Assembly (NCBI RefSeq): GCF_022539505.1 | Contig: NC_061514.1 | Coordinates: 222,665,837-222,729,836, forward strand | Direction: 5' to 3' | Source: Lolium rigidum | Taxonomy: Eukaryota > Streptophyta > Magnoliopsida > Poales > Poaceae | Length of the DNA: 64,000 nucleotides | Shown here: positions 1 through 10,996 of the stretch, piece after piece | Position numbering within the stretch: position 1 is the first letter of the stretch | How the letters are laid out: each line of letters begins with the position of its first letter | Program-made: the position numbers and the translations under genes | The notes under the pieces: generated by a model | Databases searched by the model: none | Told to the model about the DNA's origin: nothing | What the model saw: only the letters and a program-made list of their open reading frames with translations

Positions 1-839
1 CGGGATCCGATGGATTGTTACGTTATGATTGTCTATCTACAAAGTTTATGAAGTTATTGTTGCTGCAATCTTGTTGTGTTTAATGCTTGTCACTAGGGCC
101 CAAGTGGCATGATCTTAGATTTGAGCTCTATACTTATTGCTTAGATTGTATCTACAAGTTGTATGCACATGTCACTCGTCCGGAACCAATGGCCCCGAAG
201 TGACGAAATCGGGACAACCGGAGGGGATGGCGGTGATGTGAGGGACACATGTTTTCACGGAGTGTTAATGCTTTGCTCCGGTACTCTATTAAAAGGAGTA
301 CCTTAATATCCAGTAGTTTCCCTTGAGGCCCGGCTGCCACCGGCTGGTAGGACAAAAGATGTTGTGCAAGTTTCTCATTGCGAGCACGTACGATTATTAT
401 TGGAAAACATGCCTACATGATTAATGATCTTGATATTCTGTCTTAATGCTATTTCAATCCTATCAATTGCCCGATTGTAATTTGTTCACCCAACACTTGT
501 TATTGGAGAGTTGCCACTAGTGTAGATAGCTGGGAACCCCGGTCCATCTTTCATCATTATATACTCGTTCTACATGTCATTGGAAGTAGTATCAACTATC
601 TTCTGGTGCCATTGCTCCCGTGTTACTATTACTGCTGCTGTGTTACTGTCATTACTGCTCTCATATTACTGCTACTTTCACATCACCCCTGTTGCTAGTG
701 CTTTTCCAGGTGCAGCTGAATTGACAACTCAGTTGTTAAGGCTTATAAGTATTCTTTACCTCCCCTTGTGTCGAATCAATAAATTTGGGTTTTACTTCCC
801 TCGAAGACTGTTGCGATCCCCTATACTTGTGGGTCATCA
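1..839 (+). repeat. 3' part of a Gypsy-type LTR, 5' side outside the window
   Basis: The segment reads as the last 839 bases of a long terminal repeat. It has no coding potential, carries an AATAAA-like signal near 777 and ends in the dinucleotide CA (GGGTCATCA at 831-839). The wording around 460-545 and 735-839 is of a kind I recognise as very common in Triticeae repeats. I cannot see the start of this LTR, so it may be a full element or a solo LTR. The family name is left open. Confidence 0.6.
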
Positions 840-906
840 ATGTGCTGTTGCCACTAGGGATAAAACATCAATGCTTTGTCTAAGGATATTGGTATTGTTT
901 ACATTA
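840..906 (+). repeat. Remnant of a TGATACGTCTCC-type LTR hosting two insertions
   Basis: These 67 bases (ATGTGCTGTTGCCACTAGGG...) resemble the internal part of the same LTR superfamily that opens at 10997, 44592 and 50604. They are squeezed between the LTR ending at 839 and the chromovirus LTR starting at 907, so both neighbours appear to have inserted into an older LTR. The 5 bases before 907 (CATTA) would be one copy of the chromovirus target duplication. The other copy is not visible. The assignment rests on recall of similar sequences, not on an alignment. Confidence 0.4.
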
Positions 907-1514
907 TGTGGGGCCCCGGACTTACCAGTCCAGAACTCCTGTTATGCATACAATTTCACGATCCCAAGATCATTCAATCGTGAATACATAACCGAACTGA
1001 TACCAGATTACATCATCCATTATAGTACCGTATTCAAGATATTGCGGAAATCTTACATCATAGGCAAGCAAGGCCGTAGTTCAACAAACAGCAGCGGAAA
1101 CAACTTGTCTTCAATAGCGGTGGAACCCATGTCAGGCCTTTACCCTACATGCGGCTGACTGGGAGAGCGTCCTAGTTCGCATCTTCGGCGTCGTACTCCT
1201 CTTGTTTGTAGTACTCCTCTTCAAAGTCTGGCCAAGTAAATAGCCAGGACAACAATGCCAATGAGTACGTTTGAATGTACTCGCAAACCATCTTAGAGAG
1301 AAATAAAGGATATGTAGTATGACAGTAGCAAGGAACAGGCACTAAACTAGGGCGACAAGGAGCGAGAGGTAGTTTCTCTCGAGAGTATGACACCTCTATA
1401 TCTTTGTTGAAAAACCTTTTTGAAAACAAGTTTTCTTTTGAAGACTGATAGGTAAGGAAGACCCATTTTTATTTCTGGCCATCGGAGCGGCCAAAACACT
1501 TTCAACTTTCCACT

Positions 1515-1573
1515 GTACCTCCCAGGTACATCTCCACCAGTCCCACTGGTATTTTTCCGTACCTCCCAGGTAC
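1515..1573. other. Three phased 15-nt hairpins with CCC loops
   Basis: GTACCT-CCC-AGGTAC occurs at 1515-1529 and again at 1559-1573. Between them ACCAGT-CCC-ACTGGT lies at 1536-1550. Each is a perfect 6-bp inverted repeat around a CCC loop, and starts are 21 and 23 bp apart, about two helical turns. The middle hairpin has a different stem but the same geometry. They lie in the downstream part of the chromovirus LTR. Function is unknown. Confidence 0.7.
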
Positions 1574-4500
1574 ATTTCAAAAATCGTTTTGGAAAACACT
1601 TTTGTAAAACAAAACCCCTTCAGTGCCAAGCAACAGCCTTTCCCATGTCCATAACCGCGAACACGGCTATTCGAATAGTTTTATACTCTGCAGAGGTTGT
1701 ACACTTTCCCCACAAGATCCGAATACTCATCGTGTGGGCATCATCCCTGCATAATAACATATGCCACGACAAGTACCCGATCTTAGTTTTTCGCTTGCTC
1801 GCCTTAGCCTAAGACATGCCGAATGAGTTGTACCTCCCAACACCAGAGTCCGAGGGCTATCCAGGAGTAGCAAGGTCCCCAGCACACTCGACCCTACGGA
1901 ATGCCATCCAACCACTTAGGCATTTTTCAATGGGAGCTCATGCGTTGTACCCCGCGTACCTGAAAAGGCAAATGGGTTGCGTCCCTTCTCATGGGAAGAA
2001 CCCCGGTCGAAGCATCCATGGTCGGACTGCCACTACACTTGCAGGACCCAAACTAAGGCGAGACAAACTACCACGCTACGCCCCGTCCCACTAAAGGGTA
2101 ATGTGGTTGTACTGGCTAGGTCCGGTTAGGTACTCAGTCACCAAAGTTTTTCGAAAAAAATTTCCTCCACTTTCCTCCAGCAACTTTTCTTCCCAAAAAC
2201 ATTTTTCCTTTTCATAAACTCACACTTGGGCAAGGTTGCCCCATTCCAAGGTTTTCGAAGAACTTTCTTTATTTGAAAACTTTTTCACAAATCCTTTTTA
2301 AAGAGGGCTCCCGACCTATAGTCCAACTTTTCTTTGAAAAGCGGCAACAAGGATGATAAGGTGTTAAGCACCATATCTCTAGCAAGTGTTGGATCAGTAG
2401 ATATCACGAGGGCTGAACCCGTAAGGGTGGAATCATAAAACTTCGAGTGGCGGAACCACTCACATAAATAGAATAAAAACCATGCAATTTTATAAGAACT
2501 TGTAATAATGCAAGAGCAAGATATTTAGGACAGGGAATGCATCAAGAGGTGGCTTGCCTTGATCAGCAAAGTGTCCCTGGCCTTCTTCCTCAAATCCTCC
2601 AGATTCACCTCCTCCTCTATTTCCGGCGATGTTCGAATCTAGCGTCGCAAAATAAAAAGAAACAAGCAACACACCAAATCAACAAAACATTCCAGAATAT
2701 ATTCCACACAAAATATTGATAAAATCACAGTGTATAAAGGTTCACAATCACAAGCTACTGAAAGTGGTTTCACTAATTTATGATTTTTAAAACAAAAGAT
2801 TTGATTTTTACAATTCCAGAAATGACTTAAGAACCATTCAAATGGTCTAAATCTTTCTGTGAGTCACACAAAAGCATGCAGCATACCTACTGAAAGCTAA
2901 CAACATTTAGAACACACTTGCATGAGAATCAATTGCAATTAATTTTTTTAAATAATTTATAAAATTTAAGTAAGACAGAAACTAGAGACAATATATATCT
3001 AAGCCTACCAGTATCAAAGCACAACCAACCAAAACCAAGCATACCCCTGGATAGCTAATGTTAAATTTGATCCAACCCCACTGGTTTGGCATTTTTCTGA
3101 TTTGTAAATGAATTTACAAAAATCAGATACTGAAAAGGTATCATGTTTCAGTAATAAAATCCTTATAATTAAAATACAACTCTGAAAAATATTTCCTTTG
3201 GCTCACAATTACCCTATAGCTATATCTACCAGTAACACTTGGATTTGTTTCAAAAACATTTGTATATTTCAAAATAAAATTCACGGAAGAGCTCTCTGGT
3301 TACTATTTGATTTGCAAACAAAACAATAACCAGGAATCTTCTGCATGTCATTCCTATCCAAAAGAAAGGCATTTAATCCTACTGCACAGAAAATTAACTT
3401 CATGCAAAAATGGTCTATAGAAAATACACATTAAATAAAATACACAACCAGTAACATTCTAGTGTTGGATTTTTCAGCACAGATTTATAACCATAAAACA
3501 CATGCATGCATTTGTTTGTGGTTAAGAATTTGTTGGTGAGCAGCCAGAAATTAGAATCACCTAATTTGAGCGCTCTAGGAATTTACAGAATTTCAAAAGC
3601 TACAGCATATCTCACTGGCAGATATTTCCTAATTAACAGAGAAAGGTGGCGTGGGCCGGAAGTGGCGGCTAGGCCCAGATCAGCCCGCTGACCAGCCCAT
3701 CTGTGGCGCAGATGTGCGGGATCCGGCGGTTTGAACCGCCGAGACGTGGCTCGCCACGTCGATGCGTGGGCCTGCGGCTGCTAGCCATGCATGCACCGGG
3801 CCTACATGCGGCCGTGGGATTAGGATCCAACGATCCTGGCCCGTTCCTTCTGTGACGAACGACGGAGGGCGACGTTGCCGCGATAGTCGACGGGAAAGGG
3901 GTAGGCGGGACAGAACGGCTCACCTAGGGGGTTCTGCGGCGAAGAGGACGATGCTGGGCGGCGGAGGTCGACGGGGAAGGGTAGGGGGTACGCCCTGGAC
4001 ATGCTCGCGCGGCGCCCTGACGTTGGTGAGGGCGAGGACGAGGTGGCGACGGAGACGGTTAGCTCGGAGACGAGGGAGACGACGCAGAGCAGCAGCGGCG
4101 GACGGTGTCGAGACGTGCTACTGCTCGGCCCGGACTCCAATTGAAACGCGACGAACTGAGATGGCTCGGAGCAGCAAGTCGCACGAAGCGGCCGGCCGAG
4201 CTGCGCGCCCAGCATGCACGCTCTCTGGCGATCGAGCGGCCACGGCAGCTCGACACCGGCGACCTCACAGGAAGACGTCGTCGAGGGCGACCATCCGAGG
4301 CGCTACCAAGGGGTCCTCGGGGGCGGTCGAAAACGGTCGGGCAGTGCAGCAGCGTGCCCTACTCCGGCATGCAACGGCCCAGGCGTCGGCGGCGACCAGC
4401 GTGGGAGCGACGGTGATGCCAAGATGGCGGGGTCCTGGTAGTTCCCTGGAAGAAAGGGGAAGTTCATGAGAAGGAAAACGACCAGGAGGGCTTAGTGAAG

Positions 4501-4674
4501 CAAAGGGAAAGGGAAATGGTGGCGTGGTTCGCCGGCAACCTTCACCGTAGCGACGCAGACGTCGAGCACGGCTCGAGCAGCCTGGAAGGAGCCGGGTTCT
4601 CTCCGTTCAGGAGGAATCCGTGGAGTGGTTGAGGTGTCTGGTGGCGAGAGGGGAGTCCTGGAGATGGTCTAGAG

Positions 4675-4682
4675 CCTTATAT
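4675..4682 (-). promoter_or_regulatory. Putative LTR TATA box
   Basis: The minus strand reads GGATATAAGG in a GC-rich context about 1.2 kb inside the LTR start. Comparable boxes occur in the related solo LTR (33623-33630) and the LTR remnant at 13328-16178. The position fits the U3/R boundary, but no transcript evidence is available. Confidence 0.4.
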
Positions 4683-5862
4683 CCAAGGCGACGCGCCCAC
4701 GGTGAGCCAAGTGCACGCACCGGCATGGAGAAGGGGTGGCAGCGACTGATTGGTGGCGAGAGACGGTGCTGCCGTGTGTGCTGGCCGTGGCGTAGGGTTT
4801 TGGAGGGACGCACACGTCGGGAGCGCGAGGGAGCTGGCGTTCCAGGGTCGGGTCCCGTCGGCCTTGCCAGGCGTTCGACGAAATGTCAGCGGCGGATTCG
4901 GTCGCATGCGCACAGGGGAGGGACATGAGGGGAGCTAGGAAGGGTAGGGGAGTGCAGATAGGCGCAGACTCGAGCTATGTAGAGGTTGCAGCATGATTTT
5001 TGGCTCAGGGTCAGGCCACCGGCGTGCCTCTCCTCTTGCTATTCTCTCCAAACACATGCATCCAAAGTGAGTACTGTAGATAGCTGATGATGCTGTCCAA
5101 CACAGAGAGAGAGGGGTGAGGGGTCAGTTTAGTCTTGTGCTCATTCGGGCCAGCAATATATGGAGATGGATTGAGATATAGAGCTCCCGAGCATGCACAC
5201 GCCCATACCCGGCCATCCCCTTCCCTCAACTTCTCTCTTACTCCACCGGATGGAAAAATGAAAGAGGGCAAGCATGCACACATGTGCTGAGGTGAGGGGA
5301 GTGAGGGAAAATGAGAGAGAGAAATAATTGTTGACAAGAAAAGGGAGAATAGGAGGGAGGGACAAAATAATTAATGCAATGTTTATGTGACCAATTCTTG
5401 CTCAATGCCGATTTTTGGATTTATGTCACAACCCACCTCATGAGCTATAGGTCAAGACCAAGATAAATATGGGATAAGATCTTTTAGCACAAGGCTTGGA
5501 AATTTTTCGGAATAAAATTTGGAGAAAGGAAGAGAAAGATTTTGTGGAGGGAAGTTGGAGGAAATCATGATCATAGAAGATCATGATCACATGCAAGGTA
5601 GACAACATGATCTAGGGTTTTGCAAGGGTTTCTTATTTGAATCCAAAAATAAGAAGAAGATCAAAGCACAAAAGGTTTTTAGGGTTTTAAAGAATTTCAT
5701 TTTAAGTGGGTGTTTCCCAAAAAACAAACATACACACACTCAAACATGGCAAAATAAAACCAACATGCATGCATGAAATGAAAACAAAAACAAAGTTTTT
5801 TTGGCCCTAAATTTTGCATTCCAAAATTTTAAACCAAAGTGAAAAAGTTGGGTTGTTACAAA

Positions 5863-5874
5863 CCTTCCCCCCTT
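5863..5874 (-). other. Polypurine tract of the chromovirus
   Basis: On the minus strand AAGGGGGGAAGG lies 2 bases before the 3' LTR start at 5860. This is the expected plus-strand primer site of an LTR retrotransposon and supports both the element's orientation and its LTR boundary. Confidence 0.85.
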
Positions 5875-5904
5875 AAAATGAATCTCGTCCTCGAGATTTG
5901 GTGG

Positions 5905-6993
5905 CTAAGAACTGAAGAGTGCGGGGAAATCCTTCCGAAGTTGATCTTCTCGTTCCCAAGTGGCTTCTTCCTCAGAGTGATTAGTCCACTGAAAATTACA
6001 AAATTTAATCTTCCTTCTTCGGGTAAGACGAACAGCTTCTTCCAGAACCTGGAGAGGTACTTCTCGATAGGTTAAGTCGGTGTTGAGGTCGAGAGTGCGA
6101 TAATCGATGTTCTTGAATGTCTCAGGCTTGTCAGGCACTTGGAGGCATCGTCGAAGTAGAGAGATATGGAACACATCGTGGAAATCCGCTAATTCAGCAG
6201 GCAGTTCCAGTTGATAGGATACTTCACCTCGACGAGCGAGAACCTTGAAGGGCCCAATATATCTGGGGGCAAGCTTTCCTTTGACATGAAATCTCTGCAT
6301 TCCCTTGAGTGGCGTGACACGAAGATAAGCATGATCTCCAACATTGAAGGTCAACTCGCGACGCTTGGAATCAGCATAACTCTTTTGGCGAGATTGAGCG
6401 GCCTTGAGGCGATCACGGATCAGTTGAACTTGTTCTTCAGCTTCGCGAAGATGGTCAGGTCCAAAAACTTGACTATCTCCAGTCTCGGACCAGTTGAGAG
6501 GGGTCCGGCAACGACGACCATATAGGGCTTCAAAGGGGGCCATCTGCAGACTAGCTTGGTAGCTATTGTTGTAAGAGAATTCCGCGAAGGGTAGGCAGTC
6601 TTCCCATTTCGCTCCATAGGCAAGGACACAAGCACGAAGCATATCTTCGAGAATTTGATTCACTCTTTCTGTTTGGCCACCGGTCTGCGGGTGATAGGCA
6701 GTGCTAAAAGATAAATTGGTTCCTAAGGTTTCATGAAAGCTCTTCCAAAATCTCGACGTAAATTGCGTGCCACGATCGGAAACTATTCTCTTAGGAACTC
6801 CATGAAGACTCACTATTCGGGACATGTAGAGATCAGCCAACTTGGTTCCGTGGTAACTGACTTTGACAGGGATGAAATGTGCAACCATGGTAAGCCGATC
6901 GACAATAACCCAGATGGAGTCGTGACCGCGCTGAGATTTAGGAAGTCCAGTAATGAAATCCATTCCCACTTCTTCCCATTTCCATTCAGGGAT
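5905..6993 (-). pseudogene. Chromovirus integrase core and chromodomain segment
   Basis: This is the last open stretch of the broken gag-pol, after the stop at 6996-6994. It begins near GMDFITGLPKS, the first catalytic Asp region of the integrase. It continues through SDRGTQF (second Asp) and QTGGQTERVNQ (catalytic Glu). A GPFKV/DVFHISLLRRC linker follows, then a C-terminal chromodomain-like region ending in NHSEEEATWERE. Residues expected for DDE chemistry are present. The chromodomain is the type thought to target chromoviruses to heterochromatin; here its first aromatic positions look atypical. In the intact ancestor this was continuous with the upstream segment. Confidence 0.9.
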
Positions 6994-7878
6994 TTAGAGG
7001 GGTTGGAGTAGTCCAGCTGGTCGCTGATGTTCCGCCTTCACTTTCTGGCACACATCACACCGAGCAATGAAAAAGGCTATCTCGCGCTTCATACCGTGCC
7101 ACCAAAATTGCTTCTTCAGGTCTTGGTACATCTTGGTTCCTCCAGGGTGTATTGAGTAGGGGGTGTCGTGAGCTTCCTTCAAGATAAGTTGTTTCAGGTC
7201 CTCAACATTGGGGACACACAGGCGTCCTGTGTACCACAAAACTCCTTTGGCATCAATGGTGAAACCAGGAACTTCCTTCCTATCCATTCTACGCTTGATT
7301 CCTTCAATACTCTCATGACCCACTTGAGCTTCCTTGATTTGGTCGAATAATGTAGGCTTCAATTCAAGGTTTGCCAGGAATCCGTGGCTAACCAACTCGA
7401 GGCCGAACTCCTCAAGTTCTTCATACAGTTTGGGTTGAGCAACCTTGATGAGGGCGTTCAACGAAGGGGGCTCTCGACTAAGGGCATCAGCTACGACATT
7501 GGCTTTACCGGGATGATAATGAATACCAAGATCGTAGGCCTTGATAAGTTCCATCCATCTGCTATGCCTCATATTCAGCTCCCGCTGGGTGAAAATATAC
7601 TTCAGGCTCTTGTGATCAGTGTAGATCTCACATCGATTCCCAACTAAGTAATGATGCCAGGTCTTCAGGGCGTGAACTACTGCAGAAAGCTCTAAGTCAT
7701 GCGTGGGGTAATTCATCTCGTGCGGTCGAAGTTGTCTTAACAAATAAGCTATCACCTTGCCTTCTTGCATTAGCACAATTTCCAAACCAAGTTTCGATGC
7801 ATCGCAATATACATCAAAATCCTTGGTGATATCGGGCATGGTCAAGAGTGGAGCTTTAACTAATCTCTTCTTGAGCTC
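6994..7878 (-). pseudogene. Chromovirus RNase H and integrase zinc-binding segment
   Basis: The segment lies between stops at 7881-7879 (TAG) and 6996-6994 (TAA). It starts with the RNase H domain: [13 protein letters not shown] carries the first catalytic Asp, [14 protein letters not shown] the Glu region and YTDHKSLKY the next Asp. ADALSREP closes the RNase H. The integrase HHCC zinc module follows, with [15 protein letters not shown] and CDVCQ visible. The TAG at 7879 replaces a codon that is normally Gln in this position (SFQELK), consistent with a C-to-T change at CAG. Confidence 0.9.
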
Positions 7879-8667
7879 CTAAAAACTGGCCTCACATTTG
7901 TCCGTCCGCTCAAACTTCTTGTCCTTCTTCAAGAGTTGTGTCAAGGGTCTTGCAATGCTGGAGAATCCCTCAACGAACTTACGGTAATAACCTGCCAATC
8001 CTAAAAAGGCACGGACTTCGGTTTGATTGGTCGGAGCCTTCTTCTCCATGATGGACTGGATTTTGGATGGACCGACAGATACTCCTCCGGCAGATATGAC
8101 ATGACCTAGGAATCCTACCTCTTTCAGCCAAAATTCACATTTACTAAACTTGGCATAGAGCTGATGGTCTCTGAGAGTTCCCAAAACAATCTGCAGATGT
8201 TCAACATGCTCTTCTTCATTCTTGGAGTAGATCAGAATATCATCGATGAACACCACAACGAACTTGTCGAGGTACTTCATGAACACTTTGTTCATGAGAT
8301 TCATGAAATAGGCAGGGGCATTGGTCAGTCCAAAGGACATCACGGTATATTCAAAAAGTCCATACCGTGTGGTGAAGGCAGTCTTAGGGATGTCTGACTC
8401 TCGAACCTTGAGTTGATGATAACCAGTTCGGAGATCAATCTTGGAGAAAACTCGGGCTCCATTCATCTGGTCAAACAAATCTTCAATCTTCGGGAGGGGG
8501 TATTTGTTCTTGATGGTGACATCATTCAGTTTCCGGTAATCCACGCACAGGCGGATAGTACCGTCCCGCTTATCCACAAAGATAATGGGAGATCCCCAGG
8601 GTGAAGCGCTAGGACGAATTAAACCTTTCCTCAACATGTCATCCAACTGCTTCTTCAACTCAACTAA
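7879..8667 (-). pseudogene. Chromovirus reverse transcriptase segment
   Basis: This open segment holds the whole fingers-palm core of a Ty3/Gypsy reverse transcriptase. Visible are [18 protein letters not shown], the LCVDYRKLN block, [12 protein letters not shown] with the first catalytic Asp, and the active-site FIDD. KCEFW and VGFLGHVIS follow, then the connection region [12 protein letters not shown]. All catalytic aspartates are present. The conserved Gly in the TNAPA motif region is retained, although the usual TNAPATF reads TNAPAYF. It is bounded by TAA at 8670-8668 and TAG at 7881-7879, so it cannot be part of a functional polyprotein. Confidence 0.92.
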
Positions 8668-9345
8668 TTATTGAGGGTTCATCCGGTAGGGTCGCTTAGC
8701 GATGGGGGTAGTTCCGGGAACCAGCTCGATGATAAACTCGATATCCCGATCAGGGGGCATAACAGGTAATTCATCGGGGAAAACCTCAGGGTACTCACAA
8801 GCTATGGGTACTTCATGCAAGGCTGGACTGGCGACACTCTTTTTGCACAAAGCCTTAGAGGATGGCATGGTTGCCACATGCTCAATTACTTCACCGTCCT
8901 CAGCAGTCAGGGTTATGGCTCGGCGAACACAATCTATGTGACCCTTATACTTCACCATCCAATCCATACCTAGAATAACTTCCAGACCTTTCTCACCCAA
9001 CACTATCAGATTGGCGTGGAAACGCTTCCCTTGTATCTCTATAGGAACCTCTTTGCAAGAACTCTGGGTTTTGCCAGTGGATCCAGGGATTTGCACTAGC
9101 ATAGGTCGCTTTAAGGGGGTGGGGGTTAAGCCGCTTTTTCTCACAAATGGCTTGGTAACGAAGGAATGCGACGCGCCAGAATCAAACAAAAAAGTTGAGG
9201 GTACCGAGTTAACACGGAACGTACCGAGAACAATATCCGGAGCTTCCTGAGCTTCTTCAGCGTTGACATGATTCAGGTGTCCTCTAGGTGGTCCCGCTGG
9301 CTTTATATGGTTCTGGTTCCTACCAAAAGCAGTGTGAGATTGTCC
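8668..9345 (-). pseudogene. Chromovirus aspartic protease segment
   Basis: The segment follows the stop that ends gag in the same frame. The retropepsin active site FDSGASHSFV is intact, and the flap/second half is seen as LEVILGMDWM. The C-terminal PVMPPDRDIEF...KRPYRMNP block is the usual bridge to the reverse transcriptase. It ends in TAA at 8670-8668, exactly at the junction where family members continue into the polymerase. In the family this protease matures Gag-Pol. Confidence 0.9.
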
Positions 9346-10371
9346 CTAATTTTGCTTGGGCGCATTGGGGCGCTGTCCAGTAGCCACTTTGTTGGGGCAC
9401 TCGTTAGAGTAGTGATCCGGTTGTCCGTAGACGTAGCATCCATTGGGAGGTTTGCGGATAGTGTGGTTCTGGCGGTTGTAGTTGGGATTTCGGTTGAGGT
9501 TGTTGGGATGTGGTGCAGGGGGAGGGGTCCACTGTTGTGGGGGCGCCGGCCTAGGTGGGGGCAGACTGCGGGATCGCTGAGTGCTGGAGATGCCCTGCAG
9601 CAGCATTGCCTTGCGCTTGTGGTTCTCAAAAACATTCTTGCGCTTTCTCTCGACCATGATGGAAGCATCCACCAGAGACTCAAGGTCGGGATATGGGACA
9701 GTTACCAAGATACTCTGCAGCTCATGGTGCAGACCGTTCAGAAAGAGGTCCTTCTTCTTCTCTTCAGTGTTGGTATCTTCAGGAGCATATCTAGACAGGG
9801 TGGTGAACTTGTCCAGATAGTCCACCACAGACATACTTCCTTGCCTCAGGTTCATGAACTTGTCCTTCATGAGCTTGATCAGTCCAGATGGAATGTGGGT
9901 CTTGCGGAACTTGGCTTTGAATTCTTCCCAGTTGATGGCGTGTCCTTCATCTTGAATAGCCTTGACATTTTCCCACCAAGCACGTGCAGGTCCAGAAAGG
10001 AAGTGCGTGGCGAACAACACCTTCTCATCATTGCCGACTCCTGCGACCTCCAGGTTGTTCTCTATGGTGCGAAGCCAATCATCGGCGTCAAGGGGTTCAG
10101 TGCACTTGGCGAAAACAGGAGGGTTGGTGCTCTGGAAATCCTTCAGCTTGGAGCGGGGGTCTCCATTTCCGTTTCTGCCATTATTGTTGTTGGTGTTTCC
10201 GGTAGCAAGTTGAGCGAGGTGCTGAAGGGTAGCAAGGTTAGCTTGGCGCTCCGCACGGGCTGCCTCACGGTCTTCCATCATAAGGCGCAAAAGTTGCGCC
10301 ATGGTTGGGTCCGGAGGTGGAGGGGGGTTATGGTCTGATCCGCTGGCGCTTCCCCTACGGGTGTCAACCAT
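9346..10371 (-). CDS. Chromovirus Gag, truncated from Gag-Pol by a stop
   Basis: The 341-residue protein starts at ATG 10371-10369. It has a charged N-terminus, then the retrotransposon Gag domain (roughly residues 80-230, with DADDWLRTIE, FLSGPARAWWENV and YLDKFTTLSRYAPE), and a Pro/Asn-rich tail ending in a zinc knuckle. The knuckle is damaged: family members have CYNCGQPDHYSNEC-type CCHC spacing, but here the second Cys is Tyr (CYVYGQPDHY), a single G-to-A change. The frame stops at TAG 9348-9346, in place of a Gln codon, and the protease follows in the same frame. It would yield Gag alone with impaired nucleic-acid binding. Confidence 0.85.
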   Translation of the reverse strand: MVDTRRGSASGSDHNPPPPPDPTMAQLLRLMMEDREAARAERQANLATLQHLAQLATGNTNNNNGRNGNGDPRSKLKDFQSTNPPVFAKCTEPLDADDWLRTIENNLEVAGVGNDEKVLFATHFLSGPARAWWENVKAIQDEGHAINWEEFKAKFRKTHIPSGLIKLMKDKFMNLRQGSMSVVDYLDKFTTLSRYAPEDTNTEEKKKDLFLNGLHHELQSILVTVPYPDLESLVDASIMVERKRKNVFENHKRKAMLLQGISSTQRSRSLPPPRPAPPQQWTPPPAPHPNNLNRNPNYNRQNHTIRKPPNGCYVYGQPDHYSNECPNKVATGQRPNAPKQN

Positions 10372-10931
10372 CCTGAAGAAGGGTGGATTCAGATATTAAA
10401 AGGGAAACAAGAGATGGGCAGCCACTTAAAAGGGGAGGGTTTGGTAAAAACGAAAGTCTTTAAAATGGAAACAACAATGCAAAAATAGGCGAAGACAAAG
10501 GCATTTCATAGCAGGAGTGCCGAAGGCACATAATAGCATCACACAACAATCACATCCAAACAATCAAGCTCACACTTCGGAACTACAACAACTACGTGAG
10601 TCACGCATAGGACTAGTTTCAAGGGACACCTAATATTTGGGGTATCCTATTCGAATCAACTGAGCTTGTCATGCCTTCAATACCTCGAGTCTGTGTGTCT
10701 GAGTTGGGGAACCTCGCCAATATATATGTAGGTTTGGAAGAGGATGAGATAGTAGAATAAGAACTTTCAAAGTCGCTAGAAATCAGAGAGGTAAGAATTA
10801 GAAGTTTTTGAAAGGGTAAGAAGGGTAGAAGCTAAACATCTAGTATTTAGGAAAATAGGTTTAGTAAATAATTTTACCAAAGTAGTATTTTCCTAACTAA
10901 CGCCCATGTTAACTAAGGTCTCCTACAGTCA
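10372..10931 (-). other. Chromovirus leader, no gene
   Basis: This is the untranslated region between the primer site and Gag. It is AT-rich and has no convincing coding frame on either strand. It would be expected to hold packaging signals, but I recognise none. Confidence 0.6.
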
Positions 10932-10948
10932 GGATGGCTCTGATACCA
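10932..10948 (-). other. tRNA-iMet primer binding site
   Basis: The minus strand reads TGGTATCAGAGCCATCC, starting four bases after the 5' LTR end at 10953. TGGTATCAGAGC is the standard complement of the 3' end of initiator tRNA-Met used by Del/Tekay elements and many Copia elements. Confidence 0.92.
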
Positions 10949-10952
10949 GCTC

Positions 10953-10996
10953 TGTGGGGCCCCGGACTTACCAGTCCAGAACTCCTGTTATGCATA
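10953..10996 (-). repeat. 44-bp stub of the chromovirus 5' LTR
   Basis: The 44 bases match 907-950 at essentially every position. The LTR then stops abruptly where an Athila-like LTR starts with TGATACG at 10997. None of the remaining 4.9 kb is found to the right within the window. Confidence 0.85.

Larger units (their letters stand above)
907..5860 (-). repeat. 3' LTR of the chromovirus, 4954 bp
   Basis: Read on the minus strand the LTR opens TGTAACAACCC at 5860 and closes ...GGGGCCCCACA at 907. Its first 44 plus-strand bases recur at 10953-10996 as the start of the opposite LTR, which fixes the boundary. It has three zones: an AT-rich zone (2150-3640), a CpG-rich zone (3640-4960) with several long but unconvincing open frames, and the U3 end with a TATA-like box near 4675-4682. 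I find no gene in this 5-kb stretch. The length is large for an LTR, so an undetected nested insertion is possible. Confidence 0.8.
907..10996 (-). mobile_element. Del/Tekay-like chromovirus (Ty3/Gypsy), minus strand, 5' LTR cut
   Basis: The element runs right to left. From its 5' end it has a stub of 5' LTR (10996-10953), a tRNA-iMet primer site (10948-10932), a leader, gag-pol (10371-5905) ending in a chromodomain, a polypurine tract (5874-5863) and a 3' LTR (5860-907). Domain order protease, reverse transcriptase, RNase H, integrase, chromodomain defines a chromovirus. Four in-frame stops mean it cannot encode its own proteins. The 5' LTR is interrupted after 44 bp by an Athila-like element and its remainder is not seen anywhere in the window, so a deletion or misassembly lies to the right. 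Confidence 0.9.

Noticed and set aside
3669..4938. Several overlapping long open frames on both strands in the CpG-rich zone of the chromovirus LTR
   Set aside because: High GC content makes stops rare in all phases. The predicted proteins are Arg/Ala/Pro-rich without domains, and the related LTRs have the same zone with unrelated open frames.
9268..10338. 356-codon plus-strand frame over the chromovirus Gag
   Set aside because: It is the antisense shadow of Gag; hydrophobic, without domains, and Gag itself is clearly the coding strand.
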